20,673 bases of DNA from Faecalibacterium sp. (GTDB lineage Bacteria; Bacillota; Clostridia; Oscillospirales; Ruminococcaceae). The stretch lies in contig JAHHRK010000019.1 of assembly GCA_020025795.1 (NCBI GenBank), positions 1 through 20,673 of the forward strand. Direction: 5' to 3'. The position numbers and the translations under genes were made by a program. Every line of letters begins with the position of its first letter. Within the stretch, counting starts at the first letter, position 1. Positions 6,165 through 13,943 of the stretch are shown here, one piece after another. The notes beneath the pieces are model-generated. The model had not been told where the DNA came from, did no database searches, and saw only the letters and a program-made list of their open reading frames with translations.

Positions 6165-7778
6165 ATGAAAGAACTTTCTCCTCGTACAGCTTTGCAGGAT
6201 AACACGCCGGACAGGCCCCACGGACTGCGCATCCGCACCCAGCTACTGATTCTTTTGCTGGGCATGGCCGTATCCATCCTGTTTTTGGTGTGGTTTCTTT
6301 CCTCGAATCTTTTGCAGCCCCGGTATAACCGCTTTATCCGCGATATGCTGACACGCCGTTTGGATCAGACCGTCTCCCGCATGGATGAAGCACTGGAAAA
6401 AGGCGTGGAGCTTTCGCGCCGGGACATTTCCGGTCTGACTGTCAATTCAGATTTCTGGGGCGAGATGAACCAGTCTCTAACCGACGGTACGCTGGTGCTG
6501 ACAAACTGCTGCATGGATATTTCCGACACGACCCTGCGCAGCGTAATGTACAGCGAAAATCTGTATCCGTGCCTTTTGCATGGTTCCAGCACCAATGTGT
6601 TCGGCCACAACACCTCCACAGCCGACCGTGACAATGCGCTTGTGATGCGGATGCGCAACCTGTGCTTTGAGCAGGGTACGCTGTACCACATTACCGAAAC
6701 CACCAGCGGCAGCCGCCAGATGGTGGTAGGCCGCACCACCAAAGACGGCCAGTATTGCATTTTGATTTCCACGAGCCTTGCCCAGGTCAACGAAGCCAGC
6801 AAGGTGCTGGGTTTGTTGTTGCCGGGCATTGCGGTCATGCTGATCCTGCCGGCGTTGGCTATCGCATGGCTGTTCAGCCGCCATGTCACCCGACCGCTGA
6901 CCCAGCTATCTCATGCAGCCAATCAAATGGCACGCGGCGACTACGCTGTACGGATTCCGGTGCCTGATACCCGTCAGGACGAGTTTGGGCAGCTGTGCCG
7001 TGACTTTAACAACATGGCAGGCCAGGTGCAGCAGAGCGCACAGCTACAGCGAGATATCCTTGCAAACGTCTCTCACGATCTGCGCACTCCGCTGACCATT
7101 ATCAAAGGCTATGCCGAAACGGTGCGCGATCTGACCGGCAATGACCAGGAGCGCCGTGACGGCCAGCTGAATATCATCATTCGGGAAAGTGACCGCCTGA
7201 CCGCACTGGTAAACAGCGTGCTGGAATTGAGTAAGGTTTCCTCCGGTGCCGAAAAGTGCGACATGATGCGCTTCAGCCTGTGCCAGCTGTGCGAGGAAGT
7301 AGCGGACCGTTATACCGCCGTATGCCAGTTGAACCAGTGGCAGCTGATTTTGGATCTGCCCGAGGACGATTCGCTGGATGTGATGGCAGATCCTGCCATG
7401 CTGGAACGTGTGCTGCATAATCTGATGGGCAACGCCACCCACCATCTGGGCGAAGATGGCGTTTTCATTCTGCGCGCCCACCGTGCGGAATCCGGCATCC
7501 GTGTGGAAATCGAAGACCACGGCCCCGGTATCCCAGCCGAAGAACTGCCGTATCTGTTTGATCGGTACTATCGCTGCCGCAGCAATGCAGGCCGACAGGG
7601 CACCGGCTTGGGTCTTTCCATCACCAAGGCTATTTTGCAGCAGCACAAGGCTCGCTTTGGCGTAGACTCCACCGTAGGCAAAGGCAGTACCTTCTGGTTT
7701 GAATTGAAAGCCGCACCTGCGGTCAACCCCAAGCAGCTTGGAAAGGCAAAGAACAATTCCAAGCAGGCACAGCAATAA
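6165..7778 (+). CDS. Membrane sensor histidine kinase (HAMP-HisKA-HATPase_c)
   Basis: This 537-residue sensor kinase is partner to the preceding response regulator. Order: basic cytoplasmic N-terminus, membrane helix 1 (about 24-47), an extracytoplasmic sensor region of about 165 residues with several Cys, membrane helix 2 (about 214-237), HAMP (about 238-290), then HisKA with phospho-acceptor His304 in NVSHDLRTPLT. The HATPase domain carries the N box (NLMGNAT), G1 box (DHGPGIP), F box region (LFDRYYR) and G2 box (GTGLGLSI). The last 20 residues are Lys/Gln/Asn-rich and probably disordered. The ribosome binding site is weak (AAGAAAG), consistent with translation coupled to the gene 6 bases upstream. 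The sensor region is not one I recognise. A strong terminator follows at 7804-7839. Confidence 0.94.
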   Translation: MKELSPRTALQDNTPDRPHGLRIRTQLLILLLGMAVSILFLVWFLSSNLLQPRYNRFIRDMLTRRLDQTVSRMDEALEKGVELSRRDISGLTVNSDFWGEMNQSLTDGTLVLTNCCMDISDTTLRSVMYSENLYPCLLHGSSTNVFGHNTSTADRDNALVMRMRNLCFEQGTLYHITETTSGSRQMVVGRTTKDGQYCILISTSLAQVNEASKVLGLLLPGIAVMLILPALAIAWLFSRHVTRPLTQLSHAANQMARGDYAVRIPVPDTRQDEFGQLCRDFNNMAGQVQQSAQLQRDILANVSHDLRTPLTIIKGYAETVRDLTGNDQERRDGQLNIIIRESDRLTALVNSVLELSKVSSGAEKCDMMRFSLCQLCEEVADRYTAVCQLNQWQLILDLPEDDSLDVMADPAMLERVLHNLMGNATHHLGEDGVFILRAHRAESGIRVEIEDHGPGIPAEELPYLFDRYYRCRSNAGRQGTGLGLSITKAILQQHKARFGVDSTVGKGSTFWFELKAAPAVNPKQLGKAKNNSKQAQQ

Positions 7779-7803
7779 GGCTGTCCATACAGCCTGTAAA
7801 TAC

Positions 7804-7839
7804 AAAAATCCCCGATGTGAATGCACATCGGGGATTTTT
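7804..7839. terminator. Bidirectional terminator between the histidine kinase and the iron operon
   Basis: A perfect 16-bp stem (7804-7819 with 7824-7839) with a 4-base loop is bounded by A5 and T6 runs. It serves the rightward kinase operon and the leftward feo operon, which converge here. Confidence 0.93.
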
Positions 7840-7845
7840 TATACG

Positions 7846-8007
7846 TTATGGATTTGTTTTTTCCGTCTGGCAGGTGCTGCTGTGGCAGCATCCAGAGCAG
7901 CCGGAACAACCGCTGCAGCCGCCTGTTTTGCGGCGACGCCACATGGAGCGTACAGCAAAGAACACCATCACTGCCAGCACCAGAATCACGATTCCGTCAC
8001 CCAACAT
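7846..8007 (-). CDS. FeoB-associated Cys-rich membrane protein (53 residues)
   Basis: A short gene of 53 codons. The start at 8007 has AGGAGG 7 bases upstream, and the stop is TAA at 7846-7848. The product has one membrane helix (about 5-20: GIVILVLAVMVFFAV), a basic stop-transfer RRRK, then a Cys-rich tail CSGCSGCSGCCHSSTC holding six cysteines. This is the layout of the FeoB-associated Cys-rich membrane protein family (PF12669), found next to feoB in many Firmicutes and Bacteroidetes. It may play the FeoC-like role or bind Fe2+ near the channel mouth; that is inference. It follows feoB by 24 bases and is the last gene of the feo operon. Confidence 0.88.
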   Translation of the reverse strand: MLGDGIVILVLAVMVFFAVRSMWRRRKTGGCSGCSGCSGCCHSSTCQTEKTNP

Positions 8008-8031
8008 AACAGCTTCCTCCTTTGGAAAAGA

Positions 8032-10215
8032 TTAGTGGACCAGTTCCTTTTTCTTTTCTTTCTTTTCCGGCTGATAGCCCTTGCGCAGCAGCAGATACAA
8101 CAGTACGCCCAGTGCCACCAGTGCCAGCACGGTAAAGATGCCAAAGGTTGCTTCGCCGGTAAACAGGCCGCCGATCTGGAACACAATCATGGAAATCGTA
8201 TAGGCAAATGCGCACATATACGCAATGGTAAATGCTGCCCACTTGCGAGAGTTCATCTCGCGGCGGATTGCGCCAATAGTTGCAATGCACGGTGCGCACA
8301 GCAGATTGAAAATCATAAAACTGTATGCTGTTACTGCGCCGAAATCGCGTGCAATCATGGGCCAGATTTCCTGGCCGGATTTGCTCAGCTCGCCGCCAAA
8401 GTGATACACCGTGCCAAAAGTCATAACAACCGCTTCCTTCGCAATCAGGCCGGTGAAGCTTGCCACAGTGGCCTTCCAGGCCATGTCGCCTACCCAGCCC
8501 AGAGGCGCAAACAGCCATGCGATGCCATTGCCCAGCATAGCCAGCAGAGAAAGGTTGCTGTCTGTAACCATATGGAATCCACCGTCTGCGATGCCGTAGT
8601 TCAGCAGGAACCACAGGATCATGGAAGCAACCAGAATGACCGTACCGGCACGCTTGATAAAGTCCCAGACACGGTTCCAGGTAGAACGTGCCACATTGGT
8701 GACCGAAGGCATATGGTAAGCCGGCAGCTCCATAACAAAGGGAGCCGGATCACCAGCGAAAAGCTTGGTCTTTTTCATGATGAGGCCGGTAATAATTACA
8801 GCGGCAATGCCCACCATAAAAGCCGAAACCGCCACCAGCGGAGAGTTACCGAAGATTGCGCCTGCAAACAAACCAATGATCGGCATCTTGGCGCTGCACG
8901 GGATAAAGCCGGTGGTCATAATGGTCATCTTACGGTCACGGTCCTGGTCGATGGTACGTGTAGACAGGATGCCCGGAACACTGCAGCCGGTACCAACCAG
9001 CAGCGGAATGAAGCTCTTGCCCGACAGGCCAAACCGACGGAACGCACGGTCCATAATGAAAGCCACACGCGACATATAGCCACAGTCTTCCAAAAGGCTC
9101 AAAATCAGCATCAGCACGGCCAGCTGCGGCACAAAGCCCAGAACTGCACCTACACCGCCGATAATACCATCCACAATCAGGCTGTGCAGCCAGCCGGATA
9201 CGCCCAGAGCCGACAGAATACTTTCCAGAGCGCCTGGAATCCATTCGCCGAACAGCACATCGTTGGCCCAGTTGGTACCCATAGTGCCAATGGAAATCTT
9301 CCACGGACCCATGGCGATGGCATACATCAGAAACATCAAAATGGCGAACACCGGCAAAGCCAGCACACGGTTGGTCACGATGGCGTCGATTTTATCCGAA
9401 GTGGTCAGCGTGCCGGGAGCGTGCTTTTTCACAACGGCTTTTTTCACAACACCGGTAATGTACTCGTACCGCTGGTTGGTAATGATGCTTTCTGCGTCAT
9501 CGTCCATTTCCTTTTCGCAGTCCGCAATATGTTCTTCCAAATGCGTTTTCAGCGTTTCATCCAGCTGCAGTTCCTGCTGAATCTTTTCGTCACGCTCAAA
9601 CAGCTTGATGGAATACCAGCGCAGGAAGCGCTGCTCCACCTTATCCTGAATGGACTCCTCAATGTGTGCCAGTGCGTGTTCTACGCTGCCGGTAAACATA
9701 TGCAGATCTTCGCTGGCGCTGCCCTTGTGTGCCGCAACGATTGCTGCCTTGGCAGCTTCCATGCTGCCCTCGCCCTTCAGTGCGCTCATCTCCACAACCT
9801 GGCAGCCCAGCGCGTTGCCCAGCTTATCCAAATCAATGGTGTCGCCGTTCTTACGCACCAGGTCCATCATATTCACAGCGATAACCACCGGAATGCCCAG
9901 TTCGATCAGCTGCGTGGTCAGGTACAGGTTACGCTCGATATTGGTGCCGTCCACAATGTCCAGAATGGCGTCCGGCTTTTCATTTACCAGATAGCGGCGC
10001 GTAACCACTTCTTCCAGCGTATAGGGTGACAAGCTGTAAATACCGGGCAAATCCTGAATGATAACGTCCCGGCTGCCTTTCAGCTTGCCTTCTTTCTTTT
10101 CTACGGTAACACCGGGCCAGTTGCCCACGTACTGGTTAGAACCCGTCAAATCATTGAACAGCGTCGTTTTGCCGCAGTTCGGGTTGCCGGCCAGCGCGAT
10201 TTTGATATCTGCCAT
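8032..10215 (-). CDS. feoB: Ferrous iron transport GTPase/permease FeoB
   Basis: This 727-residue inner-membrane Fe2+ transporter is of usual length. The N-terminal G domain has G1 GNPNCGKTT (10-18), the conserved NWPGVTVEKKEG segment, G3 DLPGIYSLSPY and G4 NMMD, followed by a helical GDI-like region (about 165-270). The membrane part begins near 275 and includes two Gate repeats, with the Clostridia-style GTGCSVPGI in the first and further helices around FTGLIAKEAVVMTFG and LCAPCIATIGAIRREM. The Cys in these gate segments is typical of the family. The C-terminus ends in a Lys-rich cytosolic tail. The ATG at 10215 has AGAGGAAAA upstream. feoA lies 39 bases upstream and the Cys-rich gene 24 bases downstream, making a feoA-feoB-small protein operon. 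Confidence 0.97.
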   Translation of the reverse strand: MADIKIALAGNPNCGKTTLFNDLTGSNQYVGNWPGVTVEKKEGKLKGSRDVIIQDLPGIYSLSPYTLEEVVTRRYLVNEKPDAILDIVDGTNIERNLYLTTQLIELGIPVVIAVNMMDLVRKNGDTIDLDKLGNALGCQVVEMSALKGEGSMEAAKAAIVAAHKGSASEDLHMFTGSVEHALAHIEESIQDKVEQRFLRWYSIKLFERDEKIQQELQLDETLKTHLEEHIADCEKEMDDDAESIITNQRYEYITGVVKKAVVKKHAPGTLTTSDKIDAIVTNRVLALPVFAILMFLMYAIAMGPWKISIGTMGTNWANDVLFGEWIPGALESILSALGVSGWLHSLIVDGIIGGVGAVLGFVPQLAVLMLILSLLEDCGYMSRVAFIMDRAFRRFGLSGKSFIPLLVGTGCSVPGILSTRTIDQDRDRKMTIMTTGFIPCSAKMPIIGLFAGAIFGNSPLVAVSAFMVGIAAVIITGLIMKKTKLFAGDPAPFVMELPAYHMPSVTNVARSTWNRVWDFIKRAGTVILVASMILWFLLNYGIADGGFHMVTDSNLSLLAMLGNGIAWLFAPLGWVGDMAWKATVASFTGLIAKEAVVMTFGTVYHFGGELSKSGQEIWPMIARDFGAVTAYSFMIFNLLCAPCIATIGAIRREMNSRKWAAFTIAYMCAFAYTISMIVFQIGGLFTGEATFGIFTVLALVALGVLLYLLLRKGYQPEKKEKKKELVH

Positions 10216-10254
10216 GGATTTTCCTCTTTTCTGTGTTGTTTTGCTTTGGCAGGC

Positions 10255-10482
10255 TCAATCCTCCGCCAGCTCCACCATTTCTGCATCGGCCTTGCGCACG
10301 CTCAATTCATAGCCGCGCAAGTTCAGCTCCATCGGATCGCCCAGCGGTGCCACCTTGCGCACCAGAATCTGAACGCCTTTTGTAATGCCCATATCCATAA
10401 TGCGTCGGCGCACAGGGCCTTCGCCCGTGACGCGTGCTACCGTAACGGTCTGGCCGACTTTTGCATCTTTCAACGTTTTCAT
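10255..10482 (-). CDS. feoA: FeoA SH3-like cytosolic partner of FeoB
   Basis: This 75-residue beta-barrel protein of the FeoA family is thought to modulate FeoB in the cytosol. Characteristic wording includes GQTVTVARV, then RRRIMDMGITKGVQILV, then APLGDPMELNLRGYELSVRK, a near-complete match to the FeoA pattern. The ATG at 10482 has GGGAGGAAG about 5 bases upstream; a longer frame to 10530 would add a Gly/Ala-rich leader without a ribosome site and would run into the operator. It is first in the feo operon. Confidence 0.95.
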   Translation of the reverse strand: MKTLKDAKVGQTVTVARVTGEGPVRRRIMDMGITKGVQILVRKVAPLGDPMELNLRGYELSVRKADAEMVELAED

Positions 10483-10519
10483 ATTTCTTCCTCCCGCGGC
10501 AGCGACCCCGCTCCGCTTT

Positions 10520-10535
10520 GTTAGCATCAACTAAC
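10520..10535. promoter_or_regulatory. Candidate DtxR-family operator in the feoA leader
   Basis: GTTAG (10520-10524), a 6-base spacer, then CTAAC (10531-10535) form a perfect inverted repeat just downstream of the feoA -10. The GTTAG/CTAAC half-sites match the core of DtxR/IdeR boxes. A second, imperfect copy overlaps the -10 itself: on the minus strand GTTAG-A-CTGAC, about 10549-10559. Confidence 0.6.
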
Positions 10536-10551
10536 TTTTATTCGCAGTGTC

Positions 10552-10580
10552 AGTCTAACACCGTCCACCCTTGCTGTCAA
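10552..10580 (-). promoter_or_regulatory. feoA promoter
   Basis: On the minus strand, TTGACA (10580-10575) and TAGACT (10557-10552) are separated by exactly 17 bases. The -35 is perfect. The -10 overlaps an operator-like repeat and is followed by a second, so Fe-bound repressor would block this promoter. Confidence 0.75.
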
Positions 10581-10593
10581 GGAAAAAAGCCGC

Positions 10594-10635
10594 TTGACTT
10601 GTCAAATATTTTGGAATATGTTACCCTGTATACAG
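10594..10635 (+). promoter_or_regulatory. Promoter of the DtxR-family regulator, with two short palindromes
   Basis: TTGACT (10594-10599) and TATGTT (10617-10622) lie 17 bases apart. The -35 is inside the near-palindrome TTGACTTGTCAA (10594-10605), and a perfect palindrome CTGTATACAG (10626-10635) lies at about the transcription start. Either could be a site for autoregulation. Confidence 0.6.
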
Positions 10636-10667
10636 TATTACTTGCTCGAAAAGGAGGAGCTGACCGT

Positions 10668-11048
10668 ATGAAAATCCACCAATCCGCAGAGGATTATCTG
10701 GAGACCATTTTGAAATTAGAGCAACGCAACGGCTCCGTACGCTCCGTAGATATTGCCGCCGAAATGGGCTTTTCCAAGCCCAGCGTCTGCCGTGCCATGA
10801 AACTGTTGCGCAATGACGCTTACATCGAAATGGAGCCCAGCGGACAGATCAAACTGTTAGAAAAAGGCCGTGCCGTGGCCCAGCGCATCTATAACCGCCA
10901 TCAGGTGCTTACAACTATGTTCATTCGTCTGGGCGTAGACCCTGAGGTCGCAGCCGAGGACGCCTGCAAAGTCGAACACGATTTGAGTGAGGAAAGCTTT
11001 GACAAACTGGCGGCCCATCTGGCCAAGACGCAGCAGCAGGAAAAGTAA
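10668..11048 (+). CDS. DtxR/MntR-family metal-dependent repressor, probably Fe2+-responsive
   Basis: A 126-residue repressor with an N-terminal winged helix (about 5-60: SAEDYLETILKL, then VDIAAEMGFSKPSVCRAM) and a helical metal-binding dimerisation domain. It lacks the C-terminal SH3 domain of long DtxR, like MntR. Aligned by eye with B. subtilis MntR, the metal ligands are Asp9, Glu12, His78, Cys100, Glu103 and His104 (ACKVEH). MntR has Glu at the Cys100 position, whereas DtxR has Cys102 there, so this protein carries the iron-type ligand. The ATG at 10668 follows AAGGAGG. It is divergent from feoA across 185 bases holding facing promoters and operator-like repeats, so it very likely represses feoAB when iron is plentiful. 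Confidence 0.9.
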   Translation: MKIHQSAEDYLETILKLEQRNGSVRSVDIAAEMGFSKPSVCRAMKLLRNDAYIEMEPSGQIKLLEKGRAVAQRIYNRHQVLTTMFIRLGVDPEVAAEDACKVEHDLSEESFDKLAAHLAKTQQQEK

Positions 11049-11085
11049 AAGACCCCTCTTGTCCGCTGCTGGCATCACAAAACAC

Positions 11086-11127
11086 AAAAAGCAGGCAGAA
11101 GCGTTTCCGCTTACTGCCTGCTTTTTT
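11086..11127. terminator. Bidirectional terminator after the metal regulator and the 42-residue gene
   Basis: A5-GCAGGCAG (11086-11098) pairs with CTGCCTGC-T6 (11114-11127), with an inner hairpin AGCG/CGCT. It lies at the end of the rightward regulator gene and 9 bases past the stop of the leftward small gene at 11137. Confidence 0.92.
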
Positions 11128-11136
11128 GATGTGCGC

Positions 11137-11265
11137 TCATTCTTTGGGGTCATTCTGATGGCAGAGGTTGGATTCGTTAATGCCATCCCGAACTGCCGCC
11201 TTCACGACGCAATACAGGATATAAAAGCTCAATGCCGCGAAGCAGACATATAAAAAAATCTCCAA
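11137..11265 (-). CDS. Small single-span membrane protein, DUF6019-like (42 residues, TTG start)
   Basis: A short frame of 42 codons opening with TTG at 11265, 11 bases after AAAGGAG, and stopping at TGA 11137-11139. The product has a hydrophobic helix (about 3-20: IFLYVCFAALSFYILYCV), then VKAAVRDGINES and a short polar tail. The helix followed by KxAVRxGIxE is a pattern I associate with DUF6019-type small proteins of Clostridia; no function is known to me. Support for it being real: a strong ribosome site, membrane protein composition and a terminator 9 bases past the stop. Weaknesses: the TTG start and small size. Confidence 0.65.
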   Translation of the reverse strand: MEIFLYVCFAALSFYILYCVVKAAVRDGINESNLCHQNDPKE

Positions 11266-11352
11266 AGTTTCTCGCTCTCCTTTCCCGACATATTTTTACA
11301 ATTATGATAGCACAGCCGGATGCAGAAGAACAGGTGATGTGGCAAAAAACAG

Positions 11353-11384
11353 AAAACGCCCGCACGTTACCGTGCGGGCGTTTT
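11353..11384 (-). terminator. tRNA-Lys terminator
   Basis: A perfect 14-bp stem (11353-11366 with 11371-11384), loop 11367-11370, with GC-rich core CGCCCGCACG. It begins right at the tRNA 3' end on the minus strand and leads into TTTT, then CTGTTTTTT. Confidence 0.88.
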
Positions 11385-11385
11385 T

Positions 11386-11461
11386 TGGTGCGCCTGTGGG
11401 AACTCGAATCCCAGGCCCTCTGATTAAAAGTCAGATGCTCTACCAACTGAGCTACAGGCAC
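11386..11461 (-). tRNA. tRNA-Lys (anticodon TTT)
   Basis: A 76-nt tRNA with encoded CCA. The acceptor stem GTGCCTG pairs with CAGGCGC (one G-U). The D arm is of the AGCTCAGTTGGTAGAGC type, the anticodon loop is CTTTTAA (anticodon at 11428-11426), and the T arm contains GGTTCGAATCC-like GGATTCGAGTTCC. The discriminator is A. It has its own promoter and terminator, so it is a single-gene unit. Confidence 0.97.
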
Positions 11462-11490
11462 AAATCCTGCGGTTTATGAACCGCCTAGTA

Positions 11491-11519
11491 AGTGTAGCAT
11501 ATTTCGCAGCCAGTTGCAA
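11491..11519 (-). promoter_or_regulatory. tRNA-Lys promoter
   Basis: On the minus strand TTGCAA (11519-11514) and TACACT (11496-11491) are 17 bases apart, placing the start about 25-30 bases before the mature tRNA 5' end. Confidence 0.75.
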
Positions 11520-11583
11520 GCGTTTTTAGTTTTTTTCCAAATTTTAGACCGGATTTTCTTTGCGTTCCCTGTTTTCGACGCAC

Positions 11584-11620
11584 AAAAAGGCAGCGCCCTG
11601 CCAAAAGCGGAGCGCTGCCT
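11584..11620 (-). terminator. thrS terminator
   Basis: On the minus strand AGGCAGCGC (11620-11612) pairs with GCGCTGCCT (11596-11588), with a 15-base loop and a following T run. It lies about 25 bases after the thrS stop. Confidence 0.85.
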
Positions 11621-11644
11621 GCAATGCGTAGTATTTTTTAGAGA

Positions 11645-13585
11645 TTAGTCGATGACCTTGGTAGCAACATCCATCAGGATCTGTGCCATGAAGTCATTCA
11701 GGCTCTTCACGCCGCCCTTTGCTTCGTTACGAGCATTGACAGCCACAGAGCCAGCCTCCATTTCCTTGTCGCCAACGACCAGGATGTAGGGGGTCTTCTT
11801 CAGCTTAGCTTCACGCAGCTTGTACTGCATCTTTTCGCTGCGAGCGTCCACCGTGCTGCGGATGCCTGCATCCAGCAGCTTCTGGTTGATTTCAGCTGCA
11901 TACTCGTGGGTGCGCTCGGTGATGGGCACAACCACAACCTGCGTGGGCATCAGCCAGGTGGGCAGAGCGCCTGCGTACTTCTCCAGCAGAGCAGCCAGAG
12001 TACGCTCGTAGCAGCCTACGCTGGTACGGTGAATGATATAGGGCAGGTGGGGCTGTCCGTCCTCACCGGTGTAGTACATATCGAAGCGCTTAGCCAGCAG
12101 CATATCGATCTGAATGGTAATCAGGGTATCTTCCTTGCCGTAGACGTTCTTCAGCTGAATGTCCAGCTTGGGGCCGTAGAAAGCAGCCTCGTCGATGCCG
12201 ATTTCGTACTTGACGCCCAGGTGATCCAGAATCTTACCCATGGAAGCCTGTGCAGCTTCCCACTGCTCTGCGGTACCCTCGTACTTGTTGCCCGGGTTTG
12301 CAGGATCCCACTGGCTGAAGCGGTAGGTTACGTCCTGATCCAGGCCCAGAGTCTTCAGGGTGTACTGGGTCAGCTCGAAGCACTGACGGAATTCATCTTC
12401 CAGCTGGTCAGGGCGAACGATCAGGTGGCCTTCGGAAATGGTGAACTGACGCACACGGGTCAGGCCGTGCATTTCGCCGGAATCCTCGTTACGGAACAGC
12501 GTAGAGGTTTCGCCCAGACGCATGGGCAGGTCACGATAGCTGCGCTTACGGTTCAGGAACACCTGATACTGGAACGGGCAGGTCATGGGGCGCAGTGCGA
12601 AGCACTCCTTCTCCTCATCATACGGATCGCCCAGGATGAACATGCCGTCCAGGTAGTGATCCCAGTGGCCGGAAATCTTGTAGAATTCGCGCTTTGCCAT
12701 CAGGGGGGTCTTGGTCAGCAGATAGCCACGAGCCTGCTCGGTATCCTCGATCCAGCGCTGCAGCAGCTGAATCACACGGCTGCCGTTGGGCAGCAGGACA
12801 GGCAGACCCTGGCCGATGGTTTCAACGGTGGTGAAGTACTCCAGCTCACGGCCGATCTTGTTGTGATCGCGGCTGCGCAGTTCTTCCAACTTCTTGAAGT
12901 ACTCGTCCATCATGCTTGCCTTGGGGAAGGTGATGCCGTAAACACGGGTCAGGGTATCGTTCTCAGCGTTGCCGCGCCAGTAAGCAGCGGTAGCCTGGGT
13001 CAGCTTGATGCCCTTCATGCCGCCGGTGCTCATCAGGTGGGGGCCTGCGCACAGGTCGGTAAAGTCGCCCTGGGTGTAGATGGTCAGATCCCAGCCCTTA
13101 GCAGCGTACTCTTCCAGCAGCTCCAGCTTGTAGGGCTGATCGGCAAAGATTTCGCGGCCTTCTTCGACCGTGATGTGCTTCTTCTCGATGGGCAGATCTG
13201 CCTTGACGATCTTCTTCATCTCAGCTTCGATGGCTGCGAAGTCATCGGGACCAAAAGCGCGGGTATACTTCATGTCATAGTAGAAGCCGTTATCCAGCGC
13301 AGGGCCAATGCCGAAGTGAGTGCCCGGGAACAGGTGCTGCACAGCCTGTGCCAGAATGTGGCTTGCGGTGTGCCAGTAAGCGTGCTTGCCTGCTTCATCA
13401 TCGAAGGTCAGGATTTCCACAGAGCAATCCTCGTTCAGCTCGGTGCGCAGGTCTACGACCTCGCCGTTCACCTTTGCGCTGGTTGCATTGCGGTACAGGC
13501 CCATGCTGATGGTCTTGGTCAGCTCTGCCACCGAGATGCCGGCTTCGAACTGCTTGACTTCGCCTTTCAGATTTACGTTAATCAT
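11645..13585 (-). CDS. thrS: Threonyl-tRNA synthetase
   Basis: This 646-residue class II synthetase charges tRNA-Thr in the cytoplasm. Order: TGS domain (1-62), editing domain with HxxxH (His72 and His76 in HTASHILA), catalytic core, and a C-terminal anticodon-binding domain beginning near PTWLMPTQVVVVPI. The catalytic core has Zn ligand Cys in RPMTCP, His in SEGHLIV and His in IIHRTSVG, motif 2 around FRNEDSGEMHGLTRVRQFT and motif 3 as GCYERTLAALLE. The core reads differently from E. coli ThrRS at several places (RPMTCPFQYQ for RPMNCPGH, RQFTISEGH for RGFTQDDAH), so this is a distinct bacterial branch with ligands kept. The ATG at 13585 has AAAGGAG about 9 bases upstream; an in-frame upstream extension falls inside the T-box terminator region. 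Expression is governed by the T-box leader at 13627-13937. Confidence 0.97.
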   Translation of the reverse strand: MINVNLKGEVKQFEAGISVAELTKTISMGLYRNATSAKVNGEVVDLRTELNEDCSVEILTFDDEAGKHAYWHTASHILAQAVQHLFPGTHFGIGPALDNGFYYDMKYTRAFGPDDFAAIEAEMKKIVKADLPIEKKHITVEEGREIFADQPYKLELLEEYAAKGWDLTIYTQGDFTDLCAGPHLMSTGGMKGIKLTQATAAYWRGNAENDTLTRVYGITFPKASMMDEYFKKLEELRSRDHNKIGRELEYFTTVETIGQGLPVLLPNGSRVIQLLQRWIEDTEQARGYLLTKTPLMAKREFYKISGHWDHYLDGMFILGDPYDEEKECFALRPMTCPFQYQVFLNRKRSYRDLPMRLGETSTLFRNEDSGEMHGLTRVRQFTISEGHLIVRPDQLEDEFRQCFELTQYTLKTLGLDQDVTYRFSQWDPANPGNKYEGTAEQWEAAQASMGKILDHLGVKYEIGIDEAAFYGPKLDIQLKNVYGKEDTLITIQIDMLLAKRFDMYYTGEDGQPHLPYIIHRTSVGCYERTLAALLEKYAGALPTWLMPTQVVVVPITERTHEYAAEINQKLLDAGIRSTVDARSEKMQYKLREAKLKKTPYILVVGDKEMEAGSVAVNARNEAKGGVKSLNDFMAQILMDVATKVID

Positions 13586-13626
13586 TGTGATGCTCCTTTC
13601 CCGCCCAAATGGCGGATATAAAAAAG

Positions 13627-13937
13627 AAAAATGCCCCACCCCGTCTAAAAACTTACACGGGATGAAGCATTTGTAAAATCAAATGTTCCACGGTTCCACC
13701 CGAATTGCAGCACGCCTAAGGTTGCTGCCCACTCGTTCCGGCTTTAACGGGCCGGGCCCGGCAGAGGTTCACCTCTGCGCTCTGCGGTGGTATCCAACTG
13801 ATTCACTGTCAAACCGCTTGCACCACGCGGCAAGCCACGGCGGTTCTCTCTGATACAGTGCATTTCAGCGGCATTGTCCGCATCGACGCTTTTGCGGGAT
13901 ATGGGAAGAATATCACTTTTGCAGATGGATATCCTCA
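13627..13937 (-). promoter_or_regulatory. T-box riboswitch leader of thrS (specifier ACC, Thr)
   Basis: The leader, about 310 nt, holds the expected T-box parts on the minus strand. An AGAGA motif (near 13850) precedes the long Stem I apical hairpin. The specifier loop reads GATACCACC, giving ACC (threonine) at 13791-13789. The T-box core GGGTGGAACCG lies at 13701-13691. The terminator pairs 13657-13672 with 13629-13644 and ends in TTTT. Uncharged tRNA-Thr would pair with the specifier and the TGGA bulge to favour antitermination. The bulge N is A, which predicts a U discriminator. The region also holds an antisense-type open frame that is only a shadow. Confidence 0.9.
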
Positions 13938-13943
13938 TTGCCC

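Noticed and set aside
7738..10029. 763-codon rightward open frame opposite feoB
   Set aside because: It lies wholly antisense to an unmistakable FeoB, has His/Gln/Asn-rich non-protein-like composition and no ribosome site. It is a by-product of feoB codon choice.
11177..11461. 94-codon leftward frame starting MPVAQLVEHL
   Set aside because: The first part is a translation of tRNA-Lys, a well-known kind of false gene call; the rest overlaps the terminator and the small gene.
11906..13621. 571-codon rightward open frame opposite thrS
   Set aside because: Antisense shadow of threonyl-tRNA synthetase that runs into the T-box terminator.
13744..13938. 64-codon leftward frame upstream of thrS
   Set aside because: Lies entirely inside the T-box leader, where RNA structure explains the sequence.
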